A stretch of 6,166 nt of DNA from an uncultured Agathobaculum sp. (lineage in GTDB: Bacteria > Bacillota > Clostridia > Oscillospirales > Butyricicoccaceae): NCBI GenBank assembly GCA_944376955.1, contig CALWEB010000209.1:1-6166 (forward strand), written 5' to 3'. A model generated the notes under the pieces. The model saw only the letters and a list, made by a program, of their open reading frames with translations. It was not told where the DNA came from and did not search any database. Within the stretch, counting starts at the first letter, position 1. Every line of letters begins with the position of its first letter. Positions 1-6,166 of this stretch are shown piece by piece. A program made the position numbers and the translations under genes.

Positions 1-118
1 TTCCTCTGAGAAGGGAGTCACCCACCACAACCACCCTTCTTTCTTTCCTGACAGAGGCAGTCTGGAGGCATAGGGGGGACTGCCTTGCCTTAGGTTCCCT
101 CCTCGGCACTTCACTCCA
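1..118 (-). mobile_element. CR1-like LINE ORF1 fragment, SGNH/GDSL esterase block I (partial)
   Basis: Seen: the minus strand is open from 118 down to 2 (39 codons). It contains RRVVVVGDSLLRG, with the Gly-Asp-Ser triplet encoded at 22-14, preceded by a basic stretch (ASVRKERR). Known: a hydrophobic strand followed by GDS is block I of SGNH/GDSL hydrolases, where the serine is the nucleophile. CR1-type LINEs carry such an esterase domain in ORF1, and bird genomes hold many predicted proteins reading close to RRVVVVGDSLLRGTE. Inferred: this is the start of that domain, with the remainder lying beyond the left window edge. The upstream part (about residues 1-15, SEVPRREPKAR) resembles the linker before the domain but is less certain. 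The N-terminal side runs straight into the satellite, so the copy looks truncated or interrupted there. It could instead belong to another retroelement or host family carrying the same domain; the GDS motif itself is clear. Confidence 0.66.
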
Positions 119-202
119 CCCCATCTCATTTCCCTCCACTCCACTCCTTTTCCCTCCACTCTATACCATTTAATTACCCTCCACTCCAATCCACTCCACT
201 CG

Positions 203-300
203 ATGTCATTTCCCTCCACTTATCTCTACATTTCTTTTCCCACCACACCCCTGCACTCCATTTCCCTCGACTCCACTCCACCCCATTTCATTTCCCTCCA
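203..300. repeat. Internal duplicated module M, copy 1
   Basis: This stretch follows the order ATGTCATTTCCCTCCACT, TATCTCTACATTTC, CTGCACTCCATTTCCCTCGACT, then CCACCCCATTTC. The same order of rarer variants recurs near 424-530 and 1329-1430, which marks a block duplication rather than simple pentamer slippage. The ATG in ATGTCATTTCC is a chance variant of CATTTCATTTCC and is not a translation start. Confidence 0.6.
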
Positions 301-423
301 CTCTTCTCCATTTCATTTCCCTCCTATCCTCTCAGCTACATTTCATTTCCCTTCATACCATTCCAGTTCCCTCCACTCCACACCACTCCACTCCATTTCC
401 CTGCACTCTACTCCACTCTACTC

Positions 424-530
424 CATTTCACGTCGCTCCACTCATCTCTACTACATTTCATTTCACTCCACTCCACTGCACTCCATTTCCCTTGATCATT
501 CTCCACTCCACCCCATTTCATTTCCCGCCA
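424..530. repeat. Internal duplicated module M, copy 2
   Basis: It shares with copy 1 the CTCATCTCTACTACATTTC segment, then CTGCACTCCATTTCCCTTGA and CTCCACCCCATTTCATTTCCC. The shared CTGCACTCCATTTCCCT string begins at 251 in copy 1 and 476 here, an offset of 225 bases. It has diverged by point changes and by extra CCACT steps. Confidence 0.5.
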
Positions 531-747
531 CTGCATTCCGTTTAATTTTCCTCTACTGGCAACTGTCGCCCCATTTAACTTTCCTCCACTCCACTCCATT
601 TCATTTCTGTCCTCTCCCCTCAACTACTTTTCATTTCCCTCTACTCCACTCCACTTTATTTCCCCCCGACCACTCCACTTCCCGCAATTGCACTCCATTC
701 CATCTCATTTCCTTCCACTCCTTTCAACTCAATTTAATTTTCCTCCA

Positions 748-823
748 CTCCACTCTACTCCATTTCATTTGCCTGTGCTCCTCTCAACTCCTCTCTATTT
801 CCCTGCACGTCACTCCACACCAC
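748..823. repeat. Internal duplication D425, copy 1
   Basis: The segment CTACTCCATTTCATTTGCCTGTGCTCCTCTCAACTCCTCTCTATTTCCCTGCAC and what follows is matched 425 bases downstream. The diagnostic shared string is CAACTCCTCTCTATTTCCCT, at 785 here and 1210 in the partner. Confidence 0.6.
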
Positions 824-1172
824 TCCACTCCATTTCTTTCCTCTCCATTCCACTCCATTTTATTTCCCTTCCCTCCTCTCCACTCCATTTCATTTGCATA
901 CACTACACTTCATCCCACTTTATTTAATTTCCCTCCACTCCACTGCACTCCTCTCCATTTTATTTCCCTCAACTCCCCTCATCTCCACTCCATTACATTT
1001 CTCTCCAGTCCCCTCCACTCCACTCCAGTACATTTTTCTCCACTCCACTCAACTCCAGTCCACTCTACGCCATTCCAATCCACTCCACTGCACTCCATTT
1101 CCATCCACTCCTAACCACTCAATTTCATTTCCCTCCCTTCCACTCCACTCTACTCCATTTCATTTACCTCTA

Positions 1173-1248
1173 CTCCACTCTACTCCATTTCATTTCCCTG
1201 CACCCCACTCAACTCCTCTCTATTTCCCTCAACTTCACACCACTTAAT
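1173..1248. repeat. Internal duplication D425, copy 2
   Basis: This is the partner of 748-823 at a constant offset of 425 bases, an exact multiple of five. It shares CTACTCCATTTCATTT and CAACTCCTCTCTATTTCCCT, then a CACACCACT variant. The region between them differs by substitutions only. Confidence 0.6.
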
Positions 1249-1328
1249 TTCATTTTTCAACTGTACTTCACCCCATTCTTTTCTTTCCACTTTACTCCTC
1301 TCCTTTTCCCTCCACTACACTCTACTCC

Positions 1329-1430
1329 ATGTCATTTCCCTCCACTCATCTCCACTACATTTCGCTTCCCTCCACTCCCCTAAACTCCATTTCCTTCGAC
1401 TGCACTCAACTCAACCCTGTTTTTTTTCCC
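1329..1430. repeat. Internal duplicated module M, copy 3
   Basis: ATGTCATTTCCCTCCACT repeats the opening of copy 1, and CTCATCTCCACTACATTTC repeats copy 2. CTCCATTTCCTTCGACTGCACTC follows in the same order. CTCATCTC lies at 441 in copy 2 and 1345 here, and CTCCATTTCC at 481 and 1385, so the offset is a constant 904 bases. The copy ends near a run of eight T at about 1420. Confidence 0.55.
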
Positions 1431-1750
1431 TCCACTTCACTCCATTTCATTTCTCTCCACTCCATACGACCCCTTTTCATTTCCCATTTTTTCTTCTCTA
1501 TTCCATTTCTTTTCATTCCACTCCACTAAAATCCACTCAACTCCATTTCCGTCCACTCCACCTAATTCAATTTCCCTCCATTTCACTCCATTCCTTTTAA
1601 TTTCCTTTCCTCCACTCTATTACTTTTAATTTCCCTTTACTCTACTCCACTCCTCAATTTCATTTCTCTCCTCTCCACTCAATTTAATTTCCCTCCTCTC
1701 CACCCCTCATCATTTCATTTAATTTCCCTCCACTCCAATCCACTCCACCC

Positions 1751-1850
1751 CATTTCATTTCCCACCACTCTACTCCATGCCTCTCCATTTCATTTCCCTC
1801 AAATACCTACTATGCAGTTCCGTTTCATTTCCGTCAACTCCTGTCCACTC
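1751..1850. repeat. Internal duplication D850, copy 1
   Basis: The order TTTCATTTCCCACCACTCTACTCCA, CCTCTCCATTTC, CATTTCCCTCAAATAC and TTTCATTTCCGTC then CCTGT is repeated near 2585. These are rare variants within the array (CCCACCACTC, CAAATAC, CCGTC), so their shared order supports one duplication event. Confidence 0.6.
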
Positions 1851-2255
1851 CTCTCCACTCCATTTAATCTCCCTCCGTTTCCTTACACTCCATTTCATTT
1901 CCCTCCACTGCATTCCACTCCATTTTGCTCTATTCCACTCCATTCATCTCCACTGAACTCCACTCCACTCCACTCAACACCAATTCAATTCACTTCATTT
2001 CATTTCTCTCATCTCCACTCCATTCCACTCCGATCCACTTCTTTTCCCTCCACTCCACTAACCTCCATTCCACTCCATTTCATTTGCCACCACTCAACTC
2101 CACTCCTCTGCACTAGATTTTACTCAACTTCCCTCAACTCCATTTCATTTCACTATACTCCACTCCGCTCTATTTCATTTCCCTACAATCCACTCAAGTT
2201 TATTTCCATTTCCTAATCTAAATTTCTTTTTTCTCCACTCCACTACACTCCACTC

Positions 2256-2600
2256 CATTTCCTTCCACTCCACTCCATCCAATTTCATTTCTATCCACTT
2301 TACTCATCTCCACCCCTTTTCATTACCTTCCCTCCATTCCACTCCACTCCATTTCACCTCTTTCCATTACATTCAACTCCATTTCATTTCCTTCCACTGC
2401 ACTCCACTCCCTTTCCCTCCACTCCACTCCACTCCTCGCCATTTCATTTCCCTCATCTCCACTCCACTCAACTCCATTTATTTTCTTTCCCCTCCACTCC
2501 ACACAACTCCACACGATTTCCCTTCACTCCACTGCATTCCACTCTTCTCCACTCCATTCCATTTCCCTCCACTGCACTCCACTCCTTTTCATTTCCCACC
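2256..2600. repeat. Internal segmental duplication D2000, copy 1
   Basis: About 345 bases closely resemble 4270-4584. Shared variant strings in order are ATCCAATTTCATTTCTATCC with ACTTTACTC, then CCATTACATTCAACTCC, CTTCCACTGC, TTTATTTTCTTTCCCC, CACGATTTCCCT and CACTCCTTTTCATTTCC. This is the longest internal duplication I can see in the window. Confidence 0.75.
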
Positions 2601-2703
2601 ACTCTACTCCACTCCTCTCCATTTCCCTCCACACCAGTCTATTCATTTCCCTCAAATACATGCCACTCCTCTCCTTTTCATTTCCGTCCAATCCTGTACA
2701 CTC
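2585..2703. repeat. Internal duplication D850, copy 2
   Basis: This is the partner of 1751-1850. CCCACCACTC lies at 1761 and 2595 (offset 834), while CCCTCAAATAC lies at 1796 and 2649 (offset 853) and CCGTC at 1831 and 2684 (853). The shift between the two offsets comes from an extra stretch of about 19-20 bases here, roughly one basic unit. Confidence 0.6.
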
Positions 2704-2751
2704 CACTCCACTCTACTCCATTCCACTCCACTCTACTCCACTTCATTTCGT

Positions 2752-2819
2752 CTCTTTTCATTACATTCAACTCCATTTCATTTCCTTCCACTGCACTCCA
2801 CTCCCTTTCCCTCCACTCC
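2752..2819. repeat. 70-bp module with CATTACATTCAACTCC, third copy
   Basis: CATTACATTCAACTCCATTT, CATTTCCTTCCACTGC and ACTCCACTCCCTTTCCCTCC repeat the inner part of the D2000 block. The module occurs near 2358-2425, here (offset 394) and near 4367-4440. This copy is followed by a short local doubling of CTCCCTTTCCCTCCA (about 2808-2830), itself a recent-looking slippage event. Confidence 0.65.
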
Positions 2820-3354
2820 CTTTCCCTCCACTCCACTCGACCCCATTTCATTTCCCTCCAATCCATCCACTCCAAATCCATTTCATTTCCCTCCACTACA
2901 ATCCACTCCACTCCACTCCACTCCATTCCACTCCATTCAATTTCCCTCAACTCCACTCCACTCAACTCCTCTTCAGTAAATTTCTCTCAATTTCCCTCAA
3001 ATCTGCTCCATTTCATCTCACTCTGCTCCACTCCCCTCCATTTCATTTCCCTGTGCTCCACTCCTCTCCATTTCATTCCACTCCACACCAATCCACTCTA
3101 GTTCATTTCCTTTCTCTCTTCTAAATTTCATTTTTCTCCACTCCACTCCACTCCTTTTCCCTCTACTTCACTCCACACCAGTCCTCCCCATTTCATTTCC
3201 TTCCTCTCCACTCTGTTTGAATTAATTTTCCTCCTCTTCACTCCATTTCATTTCTGTTCACTCTGCTCTACACAGTTCAATTTCCCTCCACACCACTCAA
3301 CTCCATTTCATTTCTCTGCACTCTACTCCACTCTATTTCATTTCCCTCCACTCC

Positions 3355-3422
3355 ACTCCACTCCCCTCCCCTCCACTCCCCTCCACTCAACTCCGCTCCG
3401 CTCCGCTCCACTCCACGTCACT
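3355..3422. repeat. Locally homogenised C-rich pentamer tract (CTCCC, CTCCA, CTCCG runs)
   Basis: Here the TTTCATTTCC block is missing for about 70 bases and only pentamers remain. There are CTCCA steps, then CTCCC repeats with CCCC at 3363-3366, 3368-3371 and 3378-3381, then three consecutive GCTCC steps (about 3394-3408), then CTCCA again. Adjacent identical variants, including the CpG-free but G-bearing GCTCC triplet, indicate recent local slippage. The complement has three GGGG runs with neighbouring GG pairs, so a two-tetrad G-quadruplex is conceivable. Confidence 0.65.
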
Positions 3423-4269
3423 CCATTTCCTTCCACTCCACTCCACTCCATTTCATTTCCCTCTACTCCACTGCACTCCACTTTTCCCAATTTCTTTTCT
3501 CTCCACAACACTACACTCCACCCCATTTCATTTCCCTCTGGTCCACTCCGCTTCATTTCTTTCCAAACAAATCCACTCCACTACATTTCATGTTCCTCCA
3601 CACCACTCTATTTCATTTCCCTCCATTCCTCACTAGTCCGCCCTATTTCATTTCCCTCCACTCCATTTCGATCCATGTCATTTCCCTCCACTCCAGTACA
3701 TTTCATTTCCCTCCACTCTACTCCATCCATTTCATTTTACTCCACTCCACTTAACTTCTCTCCAATTAATGTCCCTCCACTTCACTCTACTCCATTTCTT
3801 TTCCCTCCACTCAATTCTACTGTACTCCATTTACCACCACTCTACTCCACTCCATTTCATTTCCCTTTTCTTCACTCAACTCCATTTCATTTTCCTCAGC
3901 TGCACACCCCACCATTTTTATTTCCATCCACTCCACTCCCTTTCTCTTCATGTCCCTGCGCTCCACTCTGCTCCACTCAATTTAACCTCCACGTCACTCC
4001 GTTCCAGTTCATGTCACTCCAATCCATTTCATTTCCCTCCCCTCAAGTCTACTCCATTTCATTTCCCTGCACTCCATCCAGTTCCACTCTATTTCCCTCC
4101 ACTCATCTCCAGTCAATTTTGTTTACCTCAGCTGCACTCCACTCAACCCCATTTCATTTCCCTCCAGTCCATTCCACTCCATTTCCGTCCACTCCACTCC
4201 ATCCAATTTCCCGTCATTCCACTCTTAGCCATTTCATTTCCCTGAACTGCACACCACTCCACCCCATTT

Positions 4270-4584
4270 CATTTCCCTCCACTCCACTCCATCCAATTTC
4301 ATTTCTATCCACTTTACTCGTCTCCACGCCTTTTCATTTCCTTCCCTCCACTCCACTCCATTTCATCTCTTTCCATTACATTCAACTCCATTTCATTTCC
4401 TTCCACTGCATTCCACTTCCTTTCTCTCCACTACACTCTACACCACTCACCTCCACTCCACTCAACTCCATTTATTTTCTTTCCCCTCCACTCCACACGA
4501 TTTCCCTCCACTCCACTGCACTCCACACTTCTCCACTCCATTCAATTTCCCTCCACTGCATTCCACTCCTTTTCATTTCCTTCC
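4270..4584. repeat. Internal segmental duplication D2000, copy 2
   Basis: This is the partner of 2256-2600. Anchor strings give offsets of 2014 (AATTTCATTTCTATCC, 2281 and 4295), 2009 (ATTACATTCAACTCC, 2366 and 4375), 1994 (TTTATTTTCT, 2477 and 4471) and 1984 (ACTCCTTTTCATTTCC, 2581 and 4565). The copy has thus lost 5, 15 and 10 bases in turn, all whole numbers of pentamers. This fits slippage by complete 5-base steps after the duplication. Confidence 0.75.
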
Positions 4585-4623
4585 ACTCCACCCTACTCCA
4601 CTTTATTTCCCTGTTCTCCACTG

Positions 4624-4880
4624 AACTCCAGTTCCCTTGAATCCACTCTGTTGCAGTGCATTTCATTTCTTTCCACTCCATTCCACTCCACTCAATTTCA
4701 TTTCCCTACACTCTACTCAACTGCATTTCATTTCCCTCAACTCCACTCCACTCCTTTTCTCCTCGACTCAACTCTGTTCCACCCCATTTCATTTTTCTCA
4801 GTTTCACTCAATTTCATGTCCCTCCAGTACACACCAGTCCGCCCCATTTAATTTCCTTCCACTTCACTCTACTCCATTTA
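4624..4880. repeat. Internal duplication D456, copy 1
   Basis: Shared order with 5111-5336: AACTCC(A/G)TTCCCTTG, TGCATTTCATTTC, a TACACT segment, CATTTCCCTCAACTCC, CCACCCCATTTCATTT, TTTCACTC, ACACCAGTC and GCCCCATTTAATTT. The rare ACACCAGTC-(C/G)-GCCCC string makes the correspondence specific. Confidence 0.65.
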
Positions 4881-4983
4881 ATTTCCCTCCACTCCACTCT
4901 ACTCCATTTACCTCCACTACACTCCCTTCTTCTTCATTTCCGTGTACTCTACTCTATTTCACTCAATTTAATTTCCATGGCAC

Positions 4984-5173
4984 TCCACTCCATTTCATTT
5001 CCCTCCACTCCACACAACTCCAATTCCCTTGACTGCACTCCATTCCACTGCATTTCATTTCCCTCCGCTCAATTCCACTTTACTCCATTTCATTTCCCTC
5101 CACTCCACACAACTCCAATTCCCTTGTCTGCAGTCCATTCCACTGCATTTCATTTCCCTCCACTCAATTACAC
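4984..5173. repeat. 95-bp tandem duplication, two copies
   Basis: Two adjacent 95-base copies (about 4984-5078 and 5079-5173) share CCATTTCATTTCCCTCCACT, CACACAACTCCAATTCCCTTG, a TCTGCAGTCC/ACTGCACTCC variant, CATTCCACTGCATTTC and CTCAATT(C/A)CACTTTAC. CACACAACTC lies at 5011 and again at 5106. Only a handful of substitutions separate them, so this is among the youngest events in the array. A diverged relative of the same unit begins near 4617, and another continues past 5174. Confidence 0.8.
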
Positions 5174-5336
5174 TTTACACCATTTCATTTCCCTCAACTC
5201 CTCTCCACTCAATTTCCCCTGACTCCACTCTACTCCACCCCATTTCATTTCCCTCAATTTCACTCTATTTCATTTCCCTCCACTCCACACCAGTCGGCCC
5301 CATTTAATTTTCCTTCACTTCAGTCCATTTCATTTC
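5111..5336. repeat. Internal duplication D456, copy 2
   Basis: This is the partner of 4624-4880. The offset is 456 at three anchors (CAACTCC 4738 and 5194, ACCCCATTTC 4781 and 5237, ACACCAGTC 4831 and 5287) and 487 at the left anchor (AACTCCAATTCCC, 4624 and 5111). About 31 bases have therefore been gained or lost in the left third. Confidence 0.65.
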
Positions 5337-5969
5337 TCGCCACTCCTCTCCTCTAAACTTCATTTCCCTACAATCCACTCTACTCTACTCCATTTACCTC
5401 AACTCCACTCCACTCCTCTCCACTCCATTTCATGCCCCTCCAATCCACTCTACTCCATTTCATTTCCCTCTACGTCATTCTACTTTACTCCATTTACCAC
5501 CACTCCATTCTTCTCTACTCCATTTACCTCCACTCCTCTCCGTTTCATTTCCTTCCACTCAACTCTACTGCATTTGATTACCCTCCACTCAACACCTCTC
5601 CACTGCATTTCATGTTCCTCCACTGCTCACCATTCAACTGTACTCCATTTACAACCAATCCAATCTTCTCCATTTCCCTCAGCTGAACTCCTCTCCTCCC
5701 CATTTCATTTCCCTCAACTCCACTCCGTTCCTTTTCATTTCCCTGTGCTCCACTCTACTCCACTCCAATTAACCTCCACACCACCCCATTAAATTTCATG
5801 TCACTCTACTCCACTGCACTCCACTGCACTCCACTCTACTCCTCTCCTTTTCATTATACTCCACGTTACTCTACTCCATTTATTTACCTCCCACTTCACT
5901 CCACTCCACTCTATTTCATTTCCCTCCAATCCACTCCCCTTCACTCCATTTTATTTCCCTCCACTCCAG

Positions 5970-6166
5970 TGAAGAATGAAAACTGGGCTCTGCAGTAAAA
6001 GAGAGAAGGGCTTCACAGGAAGAAAAGGGGAAGGAGCTTCACAGAAACTGAGATGGGGCAAATAGAGATAGTTTATGTAAAGAGTGTTAGAAAATACGGG
6101 GTTGCAAGCACTTTCAACGACACTAGGTCTGGAAAAACAAGGGGGATGAAGGCCATAATGATAAGG
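5970..6166. other. Right flank: A/G-rich non-satellite sequence, unrecognised
   Basis: The pentamer pattern stops at CCACTCCAGTGAAGAATGAA and does not return. The flank is purine-rich at first (AAAAGAGAGAAGGG, GAAGAAAAGGGG), then of mixed composition with scattered CpG. Stops occur in all three forward frames within the flank, and I see no convincing gene, tRNA, promoter or LINE tail. It does not look like the retroelement fragment at the left end, so the array is not simply inserted within one visible copy of that element. Confidence 0.6.
6010..6044 (+). repeat. Short direct repeat GCTTCACAG in the right flank
   Basis: GCTTCACAG occurs at 6010-6018 and again at 6036-6044, with each copy preceded by a GAAGG-like purine run. 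The spacing is 26 bases. It is probably a relic of a small local duplication and has no known role. Confidence 0.4.

Larger units (their letters stand above)
110..5969. repeat. Degenerate pentameric satellite/minisatellite array (CCACT/CCATT/TCATT/TCCCT)
   Basis: Nearly every base fits a 5-base step of the form YCAYT or TCCCT. The commonest local order is CCACT CCATT TCATT TCCCT, a 20-base unit lengthened to 25, 30 or more bases by extra CCACT steps. On the complement this reads as GGAGT and GGAAT steps broken by GAAAT and GGGAA. The + strand is very poor in G, and most Gs look like point changes (ACT to GCT, CCA to CGA or CAG). Copies differ at many positions, so this is an old, poorly homogenised array. 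Its pentamers resemble the GGAAT family known from primate satellites II and III, but the fixed TTTCATTTCC block and the flank argue for an independent origin. No inserted gene or transposon is visible inside. Left edge: repeat-like steps begin between about 95 and 119 and overlap the retroelement reading frame. Right edge: the last clear CCACTCCA ends near 5968. Confidence 0.95.

Noticed and set aside
30..56. Splice-acceptor-like pyrimidine tract CTTCTTTCTTTCCTGACAG on the + strand
   Set aside because: It is the complement of the basic codons (AGG AAA GAA AGA AGG) just before the GDSLL motif on the minus strand, so the coding explanation is simpler, and there is no exon evidence.
203..1114. 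303-codon forward reading frame starting at ATGTCATTTCC
   Set aside because: It is pure pentamer repeat with low-complexity His/Ser/Thr/Pro/Leu/Phe content. Other frames over the same bases encode the same kind of peptide, and the ATG is a one-base variant of the repeat.
2678..2965. Minus-strand frames encoding MEWSGVEWREMKW-type peptides (also at 408-623, 2323-2514, 2524-2706, 3338-3556, 4472-4681)
   Set aside because: These are the complement of the same pentamers (TGG AGT GGA, AAT GGA). They end wherever the GAAATGA-type block puts a stop in frame. No family resemblance.
3675..4640. 321-codon forward reading frame, the longest in the window
   Set aside because: It has the same repeat composition, overlaps another long open frame at 3769-4245, crosses the D2000 duplicated block and shows no domain.
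110..5969. CRISPR array
   Set aside because: There are no constant repeats separated by unique spacers; all units are degenerate versions of the same pentamers.
110..5969. Human satellite II/III (CATTC)n
   Set aside because: CATTC is not the dominant pentamer; the array is CCACT-rich with a recurring TTTCATTTCC block, and the left flank suggests a sauropsid. The resemblance is in pentamer type only.
5971..5998. Reading frame running out of the array into VKNENWALQ and stop
   Set aside because: It is only a chance read-through of the array's open frame into the flank before the first stop.

Overview
This window is almost entirely one degenerate, pentamer-based satellite or minisatellite array of roughly 5.86 kb (about 110-5969), with a short piece of different sequence at each end. 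On the + strand the array is built from CCACT, CCATT, TCATT and TCCCT steps, most often arranged as CCACT CCATT TCATT TCCCT with extra CCACT steps. The complementary strand is G/A-rich (GGAGT, GGAAT, GAAAT, GGGAA). I see no real protein-coding gene, RNA gene or CRISPR array in it. The many long reading frames, in several frames at once, come from a 5-base unit that contains almost no stop codons on the + strand.

Layout: 1-118 is flank that, read on the minus strand, is open and encodes a peptide containing RRVVVVGDSLLRG. This matches, from memory, the SGNH/GDSL esterase block I of the ORF1-type protein carried by CR1-like LINE elements and abundant in bird genomes. The array starts inside or immediately upstream of that fragment. 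Positions 110-5969 are the array, within which I can pick out older internal duplications: a three-copy module near 203, 424 and 1329, and pairs at 748/1173, 1751/2585, 2256/4270 and 4624/5111, plus a three-copy 70-bp module and a 95-bp tandem duplication. Positions 5970-6166 are A/G-rich unique sequence that I do not recognise.

Organism: a eukaryote. The CR1-like esterase peptide points to a bird, or less likely another sauropsid. This is an inference from about 37 residues plus recalled family knowledge, not a database result. No genes work together here; the interest lies in how the array grew (pentamer slippage plus larger segmental duplications), its extreme strand asymmetry, and its junction with the retroelement fragment.
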